The notes below the pieces were generated by a model that worked only from the letters and a program-made list of their open reading frames with translations, made no database searches and was not told where the DNA came from. A stretch of 62,000 nucleotides of DNA from Tubiluchus corallicola. Its lineage: Eukaryota > Priapulida > Priapulimorpha > Priapulimorphida > Tubiluchidae. Location of the stretch: the NCBI GenBank assembly GCA_030141605.1, contig JAQGDQ010000022.1, positions 1,060,001 to 1,122,000 on the forward strand. The letters run 5' to 3'. Positions 1 to 12,246 of the stretch are shown one piece after another (position 1 is the stretch's first letter; every line of letters begins with the position of its first letter). Both the position numbers and the translations under genes were made by a program.

Positions 1-154
1 CTATACTGTTTGTGACTGTTCTAGTTATTGCTTTGTTAATTAGTTTGAGTGACGTACACAAGAAATTGTAGTTTATCCTTTAAATTTTTTATCAACAATT
101 GTAGAGTTAGAATTACCTTAGAGTTTTTGGGTGAAATGTGTTTCCCTCTTCTAG

Positions 155-382
155 GCACTCAAAAAAGCTAAAGAACCAGATTGGGACTGGGGACCAGCAG
201 AAACTGTAGCTCGTTTTAAACGTGCCAGCGAATCGAAGCCAATTATTAGGACTATCAGTCAAGAGCTGGCCATGGCAAACAGCATGACAACCATATCAAC
301 CGATATAGCTCCAAATGGAACACTAGGCATAATTAATCCGAGCATTGAAGACAATGAAAAGAAAAAAACGAGTTTCTTTTAG
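155..382 (+). CDS. C-terminal exon of a probable SLC6-type sodium-coupled transporter (partial)
   Basis: This is the last coding exon of a gene that begins before the window. A polypyrimidine tract and acceptor (ctcttctag) end at 154, and an open frame of 75 codons runs to TAG at 380-382. The exon starts ALKKAKEPDWDWGPAE. A short basic stretch followed by a DWGP motif is what follows the twelfth membrane segment in many SLC6 neurotransmitter and amino-acid transporters. The rest (FKRASE..., then a Ser/Thr/Asn-rich end in KKKTSFF) looks like a disordered cytoplasmic tail. Such proteins import amino acids or transmitters with Na+/Cl- across the plasma membrane. The family call rests on the DWGP context alone, because no membrane segment lies in the window. 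The splice frame is the only long open one here. Confidence 0.5.
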   Translation, partial: ALKKAKEPDWDWGPAETVARFKRASESKPIIRTISQELAMANSMTTISTDIAPNGTLGIINPSIEDNEKKKTSFF

Positions 383-880
383 AAAACCACTTTACACTGC
401 TAAAATTGTTGTTTGGACCACTATTGAATCCAACTCACATTTTTTTACACGTTTAATCGGTCAACAGGGTTTATTTTTAGGCGTGAGATGATTAAATACA
501 GGGTGAAGACTTATAGCGGTAGGATAGTGAAGGCAATGTGTGGCCATAGCGTTCAACACTTGTGTGCTTAGTGAGACAAAATTAAGCCGTTAAAGTGATA
601 TTAACATGACAGTCTAAACCATGCGTTAATTACAAGATATATTAACTCTTTTGTCGAATACCAAACCACTTATTTCGACACAATTTATTTTACCACAAAA
701 GATGAGAAAAGTAGCTAAGTGGCTATAGTGTGTGCTTTGTCACTGAAGGTAAGCAAAGTTTGGCCAATAAATAGATGAGCATTGGTAAGCACTCTCTGGC
801 AATGAATGCTGGATCACAGCTTACACGGAATCAAACAGCCTGAAAAACAGGAATACCTGCTAATAAATCAACATAGTAAT
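383..880 (+). other. 3' UTR of the upstream transporter gene
   Basis: AT-rich sequence follows the TAG at 382. Candidate polyadenylation signals AATAAA lie at 766-771 and 862-867. No other reading frame of interest is seen. Confidence 0.4.
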
Positions 881-1183
881 TATGGGCTTTGTACTTCTGC
901 CAAAATGGCATTTTCATACATGTATCTAACTGTGTAGTGTGTGAACTAGATTTCCAAAGAAGATAGCGGTTTATAGCTAATTGCTTTCATGATTTTTATT
1001 AAATTCACGTGCGTCCCCTGATTCCTTCTAACCAGAACATAATTATACCCTGAGAACTGTACATAGACAAATATATGAATAACTTCAAGAAAGATCTCTG
1101 GGAAAATTAGTTCAGTTTGAAGTCACAATACTACCAAAAATAATTACTAATGAAAAAATTTATGAAGCTTACAGATAATTCTT

Positions 1184-1287
1184 ACGAAAGCGTATTAGGG
1201 CCATGATATCCGATTATAAAAACATCTGGTTATAACCAATTTTTTGCCATCCGATAGTCGGATATTATGGCTCTAAAACGCTATCGT
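1184..1287. repeat. Imperfect inverted repeat (hairpin, MITE-like)
   Basis: The left arm at 1184-1214 and the right arm at about 1257-1287 are reverse complements over roughly 30 bases with a few mismatches. The core is gggccatgatatccga against tcggatattatggctc. The spacer is about 40 bases. It could be the relic of a small non-autonomous DNA transposon. No target-site duplication is obvious. Confidence 0.5.
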
Positions 1288-1425
1288 ACATTCTTAATTA
1301 CTGATGTTTTTGCTTTTTTGACTGCAAATAACCCAACTACCATATACGAAAGTTAGAAAAGCACTTGTGGAATGTGAAATTAGCGAAAGTACATAGCGTG
1401 GTACAATTTCTTTTTTCTTCAAATT

Positions 1426-1962
1426 CATTTATTATTACTTGTGTGTAATTACTCTTGCTGTGTGCATATTAAGACCATAAATTCAAAAACGTCCATGTAA
1501 ACAGAAGTATAGAAGGGCGCGTTCTTGCTGCCTCTCTGGACAATTTGCTGATATTAAAATTTGCTCTTCAAAATATTCACCGTTTACCAGAATATGGTAA
1601 TACAGAAGCGTTCATAAACGGTACATTTATTTGAATGACTTTACGCTTTTTGAATGTTTTTTCTTAAATCGCTGCCCTCCTGTAATATTTCTATCCGGGA
1701 AGCTGATTGCAGCGTGTAATTGCATAATCTGACATATGAGTAAAACATATCCTCCAATCAGCTACATGTGCAAAACTACATTCATCAAAAATCGCTCCTC
1801 ACCAGTTGTTAGTCCTCAGTGGATTAGTGCTGATGTTAGGCAAGTGCAGTGTCACTAACACCTCTCTTGCCACTATTACAAATCATTTCATGAAATGCGG
1901 TTATGCTGTTCGAAAACTTTTTGCTGTTTCTGCATTGCTTGCTGCTGCTGCTTCCTCTGTTG
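1426..1962 (-). other. Probable 3' flank/3' UTR of the GPCR gene
   Basis: Downstream of the GPCR stop on the minus strand there are AATAAA signals (plus-strand TTTATT at 1626-1631 and 1428-1433). The plus-strand frames across 1800-2130 are shadows of the Gln-repeat coding strand. Confidence 0.3.
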
Positions 1963-3396
1963 CTATTGCTGGTGCTGTTGTTGTTCTTCTTGTTGCTGCT
2001 GTCCAGTTTGCAGCTGTTGCTGTACTTCTTGCTGTTCAGCACTGACTTCCACTACTAGAGAGTTTGAGTGGTCAGAATCCTTAACTGCAGCCACTGGTTC
2101 AGCAGCATTCTCAGCTTTCTTCTCGATTTGAGACGCTACAGCTTCTTTACTTGCTGACTTATTCAATCCTTCAACTTCTTTGAGTTTTATTTGTTTTAGC
2201 TCTACGTCTAAGGAATCGCGTGACTGCTTGCCCTCAGAAGATGTCGCGTAACTGTCCGTTTTCTTACTACCAAATAGTGTTAACACCGTAGAAAGGGTTT
2301 TTAAATACTTAGGTGAGCTTGATGATTGAGATGTATTCTTCCGCCGTCGCACTACTTTTCGCCCCCCACAGATCTTTGCCCAGTCTGTAATCATGCCCTT
2401 GAAGCTCTTCCTGAAGGCATCATTGTAGAACGAATAAATGATGGTATTCAGCCAAGTATTGGTGACACACAATATCTGCTCAAAGTGAATTAGGAATGCC
2501 ATCGTTTTTTCTTGCTCTGTAGTGGCGCTACCGTAACCAAGTACCCGAGTAAACTGAATGACAAACACAGGCAAGAAACAAAGTGCAAACAACATCACAA
2601 TTGAGATCAACATTTTGATTGCCTTCTGACGCTGAGTTATGGATTCCTTTGGCAGGAATTTTCTTTCAGTGTTTTGTTTCCCCCATAAAATAAAACAAAC
2701 CCTCCCATACATGCCACCAATTACCAATAATGGTATAATGTATAGAATCAAACAAAGAACTACTGTGATGATTACTGCATTAGCATTGTTTTGTGGCCTA
2801 GCACAATAATAAACTATGGTTGAATTAACTCGTTTTTTTGCTACGCCATTGGAAGAATTTACAGTCTGAGATCCAGCCTCGAGTTCTGTGGAGTTGAAGA
2901 ATGCCGCCATTTTGGCCTTGTGATAGGCCATGGCGGCAAAATAACTCATCAGCACATTATAGACGATGTAACAAGACGCCACAACCCAGATGATGACAAC
3001 AGAAATGATGGTTCGCCGCTTGCCGAACTTCGCCTTAGACGGTTGAGCAATTGCGCGAAATCTATCACAAGCAATAGCGATCATCGTGAACAGACTACAG
3101 ATGTAGTTAAACTGGATAACGTAATACACCTTCAACCACTTACAGTTTTGAGGGAAGTCCTCCTGTGTAAAGAAGAGGACACGAATGAACGCGCACATGC
3201 TTATGCCCACCATTAAGTCTGCACAAGATAAAGACATGATGTAGATGTTGACCTGAGTCTTCATATCCTTGTTCCATAAGAACGTTAATATGATGGCCAG
3301 ATTGAATAAAATGATGAGACATACAGTGAGTATGTACAAAGCGACAACTGCTTCCCACCATCCTGGTGGCAAAAAGTACAAGAACGTCTCTGTCAT
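1963..3396 (-). CDS. Class A (rhodopsin-like) GPCR, probable neuropeptide receptor, intronless
   Basis: A 477-residue seven-helix receptor in one exon, predicted at the plasma membrane and signalling through G proteins. TM1 spans about 17-40 (N32), TM2 carries the conserved Asp (SCADL, D60), C85 and C198 form the usual TM3-ECL2 disulfide pair, W137 is in TM4 and P222 in TM5. TM6 has FALCFLP (270-276). ECL2 carries three N-glycosylation sequons (168, 180, 191). Two signatures are altered: DRY reads DRF (111-113), and NPxxY in TM7 reads NTIIY (317-321). The cytoplasmic tail ends in a Gln-rich run (about 455-477) coded by CAG/CAA repeats. The N-terminus before TM1 is only about 14 residues, and an extra 5' exon cannot be excluded. 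Overall shape resembles peptide receptors of the orexin/NPFF/CCK type. The ligand is unknown. Confidence 0.85.
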   Translation of the reverse strand: MTETFLYFLPPGWWEAVVALYILTVCLIILFNLAIILTFLWNKDMKTQVNIYIMSLSCADLMVGISMCAFIRVLFFTQEDFPQNCKWLKVYYVIQFNYICSLFTMIAIACDRFRAIAQPSKAKFGKRRTIISVVIIWVVASCYIVYNVLMSYFAAMAYHKAKMAAFFNSTELEAGSQTVNSSNGVAKKRVNSTIVYYCARPQNNANAVIITVVLCLILYIIPLLVIGGMYGRVCFILWGKQNTERKFLPKESITQRQKAIKMLISIVMLFALCFLPVFVIQFTRVLGYGSATTEQEKTMAFLIHFEQILCVTNTWLNTIIYSFYNDAFRKSFKGMITDWAKICGGRKVVRRRKNTSQSSSSPKYLKTLSTVLTLFGSKKTDSYATSSEGKQSRDSLDVELKQIKLKEVEGLNKSASKEAVASQIEKKAENAAEPVAAVKDSDHSNSLVVEVSAEQQEVQQQLQTGQQQQEEQQQHQQ

Positions 3397-4429
3397 GTTT
3401 CGCGGTCGTTTTTTTTAGGAAACAACGAAGATTTTAAATGGCGCTTGGCAGGAACCAATCTTGGCAGGAGTCAGAAGATTGTTTTGGTTGCACAGCTTGA
3501 ACTTAGCCACGTCAGATATTTATTTTTAAAATATATAAAACTGAAAGTCAATTCATTAACAGTGGCGAGCTTCTCTGTCGCTCTACTGCTATCTTCATGA
3601 ACTTGGACTGGTCCATCAAACTGTTAAACACAATTGTATCCATGCAACGATGTTCCTCTGGTCTGCAAAAATGATTACGAAAACTAATATTGAGCTTTGC
3701 CTTTATCACAAATAATTATGATACACAAAATGTTAATTTCACGTATTATTTAGTTACACTAAACGAATTAATGCACTTAAAATCTAATTTTTACCACAAA
3801 TATATCTAAGTCTGATAACTATATAATCTAGTGTAATTCACAGTCCAATATGGACTAATTTAGAACGACAGAGAAACTATATAGACTAATTCACAATGCG
3901 ACATCAACACTTGATGTATAAAATGTATGTGTCATAGATATTTTAGTGCAAGCTACAGCATTACAAATTTGATGTGAAAGTCTTGCTGTTACCTGACTTA
4001 TTGAGCTATAAGGTAAGTGAATAAAAAACCGGCTATTGTTCAGCCCATTCAGGCTGTATGGCACACCATGAAGAAGTCACCATCCTAAACCACCGCCTGT
4101 TACACTACGTGTATGGATAACTTAAACCATACGTAGGTTCATAGACAACATTGCCCACTTAAAACTGAAAAGCGACTCCAACTAGTGTCACCCATTTGCT
4201 TAAATTACAATGTGCCGTTGGGTCTTCTTAAATTATTCTAAAACAACAGTTATGTATAACTGAGCTGTAGGACCATCAGTCCAGACACTTTTAGTGAAGG
4301 TATATAAACAATTAGTTGCCTGAAATGTTTTGCTATTTCAAATTTCAAATAGAATTCTGCAAACGTATCATGGTCCAAAGCATTATTGTCGTTTATATTA
4401 TCGTCATTGTTTCAGACTGTATCAGGTAT

Positions 4430-4449
4430 CATTATCATTATCATCATCA

Positions 4450-4485
<36 letters not shown>

Positions 4486-4512
4486 TCATCGTCATCATCA
4501 TCATCGGCGTTG
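4430..4512. repeat. TCA/TCG trinucleotide microsatellite
   Basis: Runs of tca give way to about eleven consecutive tcg/cgt units and then return to tca/tcg mixtures. Open frames across it (poly-His, poly-Ser, poly-Ile/Val) are repeat artefacts. Confidence 0.9.
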
Positions 4513-4685
4513 TCATCTCATCATCATCAGTGTCAACGGTCATGAAGTTCTTCTACCCTGGGTCGCTTTTCTGCCCAATATAAATAGCCATAAAGTAAAC
4601 ATTCGGGAAATTAAGCCGCCTGCGAGAAAAACTTCTGGTTTAGTAGTCGCTCATAAAGTAGTAAATCATCCTTGATTCAACTATT

Positions 4686-4778
4686 GGCTTACTGGAGTGG
4701 GATATATATTGCTGTTAGCTTACAGAAGTGGGAGATATATTGCTATCAGCTTACAGGAATGGGAGATATATTGCTTAT
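4686..4778. repeat. Three-copy 31-bp tandem repeat
   Basis: Units begin at 4686, 4717 and 4748, each close to agcttacaggaatgggagat followed by atattgct and a short variable end. The period is exactly 31 bases. Confidence 0.85.
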
Positions 4779-5197
4779 TTTCACTTGTGTTAGATTGCTT
4801 GATGTTACAGAAAGCTTAAACTTACACAAACTAAAACAAAAAAGTTGTACAATTGTGCATGATTAGAAATAGATCATACTAGCACTTGTGATAGCATAAA
4901 TCCGAATTAAATAACTTTTCATAAATTAAAAAATATCTAGAAAAAATCATTTTTTTAATTTAGAAAAGTTGTTTAAATTTTTCTTGCTACGCGAACGACG
5001 CAAGCTTACACGATGTATGAAATAAAAATTTCCATCGCTCGATCAAAATAAGTTGTGTCAGGCTGCTACCACCTAACGGCCAGATTGACATCAGTTATGC
5101 TAAAATACAAACCGCGCGGTATGATTGTGTAATGTATATATACAGTTTTTAACATTAATTTCATGAAGGCCTTTTCGCTCCAATTTCAGTTGGCTTT

Positions 5198-5376
5198 AGC
5201 AAAATTAGCATAATGGCATTTTTGGCTAACCTTATTTTGAAAACTAATTTGCAATGATAGCCACAATATCAACTAGCAAAGGCTTTAGCTAATTTCCCTC
5301 TAGCAAAATTAGTATAATGGCATTTTTGGCTAAACTTATTTTGAAAACTAATTTGTAATGAATACTATAATATCAA
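5198..5376. repeat. Direct repeat of ~75 bp with ~104-bp period
   Basis: 5198-5272 and 5302-5376 are near-identical. Both start with agcaaaattag and run through aatggcatttttggctaa to caatatcaa/taatatcaa. They differ at roughly eight positions, which suggests a local tandem duplication. Confidence 0.85.
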
Positions 5377-7613
5377 GTATGTGTTACACCACGTAAGTAA
5401 AACGCTCAGGTGAGTAATTATTTGATAATTCACTTAATGCAGATAATGCATATGTGTTGTTATGATCCCCCGTTTTATTTTTGAATTCAATGTGTGCGTC
5501 ATCCGCCCACGTGTACATTGTTGCGGATGGCAATGAGGGTAATGCAGACTTAAGTGGTACATGTAGTGCTTTTATAGTGTGAATTTTGTGCCTTTCATAT
5601 TCATGTGCATACGTTTTATTGTTGCTTTTAATGCAGTGCTTACTATTTGTGCATTGCGATAATTATATTCATTAGTGCTTGCCATGTGCTCTGTTATTTT
5701 TGTGCATACGAGCTTTGTGTTTACGCAGAAATTAATTTTAACTGTTTTGCTGCAAGTAGTTATATAGTTATATCAATAATAACTGTTTTGTTAGCAATTA
5801 ATTAAAAACCATTTTAGTTTGTTTCTTTCATTCTCCGAACGGGATTTACTTTATTCTGTCCTACACGAACAAGTAAAGCATGTAGATAAATAATTTATGT
5901 CAACAAATCAATAAATCCAATAATAATAAATCAAAATAATGGCTAATACAAATCTCATTATCGACTGACACTTTCATTTTGATTTTGTTCTAGAATTTTC
6001 TTTGGATTCATTAATGAAACTAGAAGAAAAGATTTCTGAGAATGTAATACTATACCATATCGTAATGCACAATGTTATATTTTATCATAATTTTGTACCT
6101 ATGATGCACAGCCAAGAGGTCCTTATAATATTTATCGAACGTAACAACTTCGGTTTGGCTAATTTTTGTTACACTCAGAAAAATTGATTTTATCCCTTGT
6201 CATCTCCAAACCTTGTTCTTCAAATAATAATATTTCCTGCAAAATTCTGCTTAGTAAAATCTATCATGCTTTTACACCTAGCTGAAAATAACCGAAACAA
6301 CAACAGTATTTTGATCACTTACTGATAAATCGGTTCTTCACCGAACACTCATCACTGCAACCATGATGGGATTACATGTCTTTTGTATTACATAGATGAA
6401 CGTCACGCACGCTTAGGAAATCTTTCTACACACGCTATTTTATCACTAACAATAATTACATAAAACGTGGCTCATCGACAGGAGGCAGCATGCTATTACA
6501 CCATAAAGCGATAAGCAACCATAAGCGCTGGCAACAGCTACGATAGTTTTTGTGAAGCAGAAAGTAGTAAAAGCAATTTTAATTAATTTCTGTGGCGTAT
6601 GCCAAGAACCAATGCTGTTTCAGTTTTATCATACGTCTGCAGCATGTGTGGTACGCGGCTTTATTATGTAACTAGCCACAAATTAAAATCATCAAAACGA
6701 TCTTTAATGCGTGTTGTATTAATCCTCCTGGCGTCTCTTTTACAAAGGCGCCAATGTCGCTTACATCTTTCATGGTTTTTTATCGTTTCTATTAAACATG
6801 TTCATTAATTTTCACTATTGGACCATTTGCATGGTATGAACTAGTGACTGCTGTCAGCTTGTCATGGACGCATGGTTTCGATGTCTCCCTGAACCTATCT
6901 TACGAACGTAAACAAAATATGCTAACTAGCAGTGGGACCAAGCACTATCTTATCTACGTTCATTCGGAAAAATTTGGTTTGTCCTGGTTTTGTTGTAGAC
7001 TGTGAAATACAGGGTCGTAAAAATTGCTTATTTTCTTGTGTTAGCATATTTTTGTGTTAACTTTTAACAATAACACAAATATGTGTATTAACAATTGTTA
7101 CACCAAATAAAACCAGCGGGCAAATGCAACCGACAGCAAGATAGGCCGGTCACCCCAACAAATATTTCAGACTTCAAAAAAAACTAGCAAAAATTATGTT
7201 TGTTAACATCAGATCATTATGCGTACGTCAAGTTTTTAACAGCTTATCTTGTTAATTAAGACACAGATTCGAGCAGGAATGTTAAAAAAATGAACGACAG
7301 ATGTCGCCACTCTCGAACAGATTTTCCTGGTTAACTGTAACATAACTTGAACTCAAGAAAACTCGTAAACTCCTAAGAAGATAAAGTTACACTTTCTGTT
7401 ATAGTTTTGGCGCTGATATTGCAAGTCAGAGATGCAGTGTTATTTCACGAAGTTACTTAAGAAATTTAATTCACGATAATTTTATACTCTTGGAATGGGT
7501 ACCACTATTTACTATTTACAATAAAGCTAAAACGTAAATAGCTTGCTTATGGCAAAATGTTACTGATGCAAAAACGCTTAATTATAATATTTGAGTCAAT
7601 TATTATTAGTATT

Positions 7614-7630
7614 ATTATTGTGTGTGTGTG

Positions 7631-7662
<32 letters not shown>

Positions 7663-7678
7663 TACGTGCGTGTGTGTA
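7614..7678. repeat. (TG)n-(CGTG)n compound microsatellite
   Basis: About a dozen TG units pass into CGTG units and end in tgtgtg. Alternating purine-pyrimidine sequence of this kind can adopt Z-DNA. The same TG-then-CGTG arrangement occurs at 28922-28974. Confidence 0.9.
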
Positions 7679-8984
7679 GCTATAATATGGTAGTTACCAA
7701 GTTATAGTGTCATTACATGCCTACGTATATATTCTACCTTAAAGTAATTGGTTATCTTTCGTAGTTTTTATATGTATGTATGTCAAGACTGTAAGGCATT
7801 CTAGTGTACTAAATAATTACAGTACGTAACCTCAAATAAACGATCTGTTAGCTGTGAAACGCAATCTTAATACAAAATCAACAGAAGACATGCAGTGGAA
7901 AACATTGCTATTTTGTTCGATCGCTTTCTTTGTGTTTTTAGCTCAATTTACCTTCTTACTGATGAGTTGTAAGTACCAAACCAAACCAACCATCTTGACA
8001 GTTCGTCGCAATATTTGTTTTTCGTTGCATCGCTTGTGTTGTTGTTTGTACTAAATTACAGATGCACAAACATATTCAATATACACTCAAGTGTTAATTC
8101 CACCTATAGATTACGCAAGTTTGCAGTATTTTAAACCAAAACATATTAATTTTCTACTAAATAAAGGCATATCTTACCATGGCTTGCCAATGATCAGTGT
8201 TGTCTTTGTGAGTATTTGACTGTAGCAAAATTTAGTGTCTCGCAAGTTAGCACAGATACTGGCAGCAGCTTAAATCTTCTTTCGCTAAATTGTGTATGAA
8301 CAAGCCAAGCAAGTGTCGCTTTGCGTAGATTCAACTCAAAGAGTTAAATGTTCAGGATGTTGCTCGCGCATCAGTTTCTTAGTGTACAACAAGTTTTGCG
8401 CAACACAAAAATTCGCGCATGAACTTTGCTTCGCGTATATACGCAGCCAGTCAAAACTAAAAAGCATTAGCATAAATGTGTTTAGGTTTGCAATTTACAA
8501 TTAAGCTAAAAACAGAGTAAAAAACTCTGTTTAATACAGTTATAAAAATCGTCTGTTTCTTTTCTTGGGGATATTATTTTTCTTGAGGTTATTACATATC
8601 TAAAATAGTGTTCTTCTATTCGACCGTGTTCCTACAAAATATGTACTACTTAAAAGTGTTTCTTCAAAGCACATTGGCTCTTCAAATCAATACGCATTTT
8701 TGAGATAGTCAAGAAAAGATATTGAGCTCTTTTACATATTTATGTTTGTGATCCAACTTACTAGTTTTTCGGTTCATTTTGTTCAGTTAGTTACTAAACT
8801 GCATAGTGTCTCAGTAAATTAGTTTTGGTACATTGACTTCGACTTAACTAAAATATTGATTATTCGCTATAAAAATTAAATTATATAATTGTAGTTGTGG
8901 ATGGGCCCCTTTGTCTCTTGGTAACCAATACTTGATCCAGCTAGCCACTGTTCAACTAAGTTATATCGGATTTGATGTCATTTA

Positions 8985-9165
8985 TTTTGATTGTATTGAA
9001 TTGAATTACACTGAATTAGAATGAACTGGATTGGTAAAAATTGAACTAGACTGAGTTGGACTGGCCGGAATTAGAGTGGATTAGACTAAATTGAATTGAG
9101 TTATTAGGTGTTTAATTGAAATAAATTTTTGTTGGGTTGGATTGGATTGGATTGGTTTAAACTAC
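8985..9165. repeat. Degenerate 5-bp repeat (ttgaa/actgg/attgg)
   Basis: A stretch dominated by variants of attga, actga, actgg and ttgga, ending in repeated ggatt units at about 9135-9155. It is an old, diverged pentanucleotide microsatellite. Confidence 0.6.
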
Positions 9166-9499
9166 GCTAATAAACAAGTAAGCAATTCATTCAATTACAA
9201 ATATTTTAGGCAAAATGGGTGTTTATATATACAGATAACTGATAATAAACCCAGCAAAGCAATGATTTTAAATGAATTCACTTAGCGTCATATTTTAGTC
9301 CCTTACAAGAAATGACAAATTGCAAAATATTCTACAGCACGCCTGCCAAACAATATTATGTATCACCTGGTTAGCATTTTTTAAGTAAAAAAAACTTGGA
9401 TAAGTGAAAAAATAATTTGGATTCCAAATTATAACGACTGGATATATCTCTGTAGAATCAATTGTTTTTGTAAAAAGGGAACCGAAAGAATGATAGTAT

Positions 9500-9991
9500 G
9501 GAAAATTTAGCTAAATCTGGATTCGAACCAGTGCCCTCGTAATCTTAAGTATTCTAAGTCTCCAGCGATCACATGACAGTAAATGACCGGATTATTAGCC
9601 ACAGCAGTCATTGTATAACATGGCACGACGTTGAAAGATTAGCTGCAATATAAACTGTCTCGAGTTTTAGCGAAAATATCAGATTTTTGCTCATGATACC
9701 AACCATTTTAATTTATTTTATTCGCTTTCTGAAACTTGTGTCAGATATGCAAAATTTAGCTAAATCTCGATTCGAGCCAGTTCCCTCGTAATCTTAAATA
9801 TTCCAAGTCTCCATCGATTACATAAATAACCGGATTATTAGCCACAGCAGTCATTGTATAACATGGCACGACGTTGAACGATTAGCTGCAATATAAACTG
9901 TCTCGAGTTTTAGCGAAAATACCAGATTTTTACTCATGATACCAACCATTTTAATTTATTTTATTCGCTTTCTGAAACTTGTGTCAGATAC
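9500..9991. repeat. ~247-bp tandem duplication containing a tRNA-like B box
   Basis: Copy 1 (about 9500-9748) and copy 2 (about 9749-9991) agree almost base for base from aaaatttagctaaatct to gaaacttgtgtcagata, with a small deletion in copy 2. On the minus strand each copy holds a sequence like the 3' half of a tRNA: cttaaga as an anticodon-like loop, then a good RNA polymerase III B box in copy 1 (ggttcgaatcc). This suggests a duplicated tRNA-derived (perhaps tRNA-Leu-like) SINE fragment. Confidence 0.75.
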
Positions 9992-11825
9992 GCGTTTTCA
10001 AGCGGAAACAATTCCGGGTTTATAGCAAATTTTCATTGCATTTTCTCGACCAGGAAATACAAAATTGTGCGAGAATAACATGAGCAATAAAGGATAAAAT
10101 GTCCTCAATGTAATTATCCCTCTGCAATAGGGCAGTATATCTAGAATGTCAGTTTTAAACAGGACCACAAACTGATAGACAAGCATATCCGAGAAATATT
10201 TTGAAGTTGCTTAATTGCCGGAATCATCAGATTTAAATTTTGCAACAAATGAAACAACATTCTTTTCCTATAAAAGCAAATATATGTTACAATTTTTATA
10301 TTTTCAGCTCAGTATTTTGTAGACAACATTTGCATCTTTCAAATACCGCGAGGCTTGCAATGCCCCTTGCGATACGGTATCAAATAGCAATTAAATTCCA
10401 ATCAGTCAGCATAATTAACTTCAAATGAAACTAAATTTGTTTAATGAGTAATGACCTGCGTTTTGTGTGAAAAATAGTTCGTCTGACACGTGCCTGACAT
10501 ATAGAAAAGCGAACACGGCAAAATAGAAAGAAAAGTGGGCACTACAACAACGTACTAACAAGTATAAAGTCAAAACAACCGGCATAATATACTAGACACA
10601 TTTGGTAAGTGCTAACTAGTCCGTACGTAGTTATGAAGAATAGTTCTCACTTATGAATAGGGGGCAATTTCTATTGCTAATTTTACGAAGGGTACTCCCC
10701 TGACTTCCCTTTACTGGTTTTTAAATTCAGATAGTTCCTCTGCTTTACTACTTGTTTTACTTCCACTTTTCATCCTTTATTCTTCGCATTCTTAAATGTA
10801 GAACAGCCGTATCTATACCTAGTTTTTTCCTTCGACTTTCTTATCTATGCAATTCTTTATCGGAAAATTGTGTTCGTACAGATTACCACATCACCTGCTG
10901 CAAGAGGAACAGCAGTGTCTTAATTTTTCAGGCCACACATTTTCACGTTCTTCCTCAGGAGTGAACAGCAAACCTTGTCAAGGGGAAAATGTATAAAAAG
11001 AGACTCTAAAAAAGAACCCTGGAGAATTTCATAACCCTGCGCATTTCCTAGACAACTACATTCATGCCAAAGACCTTCAAAACTGTTTTTTGCAAGAGTC
11101 CAGACAACGGTTTTGAGAATAGTGCTGGATACAACTTCAAAATTCATGATTAAATGAGCTCACTTCCTGAAGATTAAGCATTAATTTTGTGTACAATTTG
11201 TATTCGGAGACCAAAAGCAGCTGCTAGAAAAGCCATTTTTGCCCGACTCGCTGGATAATTTCTTACATTCATGAACTGTCTCAGTTGATCTATGGAACTC
11301 TTGGGAAATGAAAAAGCATCGAATTAATCCCCGAGTTTGTATATTTGACAAAAACGTTTTGAAAATCACCAACAGGCAGCAAAACCAATCTATTCGGGTG
11401 ATTTTAACATGGCGGCAAACCGCTTTTACGGATTACCGCGTGCATGCAAGAATAAAGAAAGGATCTAATTCAGAAACAAGCTACGGATCAGGAAAGCCAT
11501 TTATTCTGTGATGAATGGAGAATTTTAACACAATAATGAGTTGAAATTTGAGCGGTTATTAGATTGCATACAATAGGCGGTAAGCGATCACGCAAGGAAA
11601 CCCGTGGCAGTGAGAAGAATAAGCTAAAGAATTTTACGACAAAGAAGCCATATAACAACCACTTATTGTGACATCATAGTACATGTACCAACATGCCAGA
11701 AGTACATGTGCAAAAGTAATTCGTGCACTTCATTGTGCATAACTTACTGATTCCATTAATTTAGTAAAACATTGTGTGGAACATAAAAGCGAAGAAAAAA
11801 ACTTGTATACTTGTATTACGCCCAC

Positions 11826-12230
11826 TCTAAAAATGATCAAGGAAGTAGAGAAGTAAGCAGAAGAACAAGAGTATGGTTATAAGAGTGAGCCTCAGTGCTA
11901 GAACGAAAGCCAGAGGTATTAGTATGGAAAGAATAGAATGGTAAAACTGAAAAAAGGCGAAAAAAAGATTGAAGTAACGGGAAAGAAAGAAGGAAAGAAA
12001 GAAAAAATAAATAAAAGAATGAAGAAAAAGAAAAGAAAAAAGATAGACTGAAAGGAAGAATAGGGAAAAAGGAGAGGAAAAGAAGGAACGAAAGAAAAAA
12101 GAAGAGACGAATAAAATGAAAAAGAGAGAGAGAGAAAAGCAGAAAAAGGAAAAAAGGAAAATAACTAAAGAGGGAAAAGGGGAGCGATAAAACAAAAGAA
12201 CGTACTGCGAATGAATGAATAAATTAATAA
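11826..12230. repeat. Purine-rich (GA/GAAA) tract
   Basis: Between about 11947 and 12190 the plus strand is nearly all A and G in GAAA, GGAA and AGAG units. The Phe/Ser-rich minus-strand frame across it is an artefact of composition. Confidence 0.8.
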
Positions 12231-12246
12231 AGGGTCGAAGATTAAG

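Larger units (their letters stand above)
3397..7610. other. Gene-free AT-rich interval upstream of the GPCR
   Basis: No convincing exon was found on either strand. The interval presumably holds the GPCR promoter just above 3396, a triplet repeat, a 31-bp tandem repeat and a ~104-bp direct repeat (listed separately). The remainder shows nothing recognisable. Confidence 0.5.
7680..11820. other. Gene-free interval
   Basis: Only short frames without recognisable domains or splice context occur here. The interval holds the degenerate TGAAT-type repeat and the ~247-bp tandem duplication listed separately. Nothing else is recognised. Confidence 0.45.

Noticed and set aside
4316-4675. 119-codon plus frame with poly-Arg/His
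   Set aside because: It runs through the TCA/TCG microsatellite. All three frames are open there and give homopolymers.
11827-12195. 122-codon Phe/Ser-rich minus frame
   Set aside because: Generated by the purine tract; no domain and no coding composition outside the repeat.
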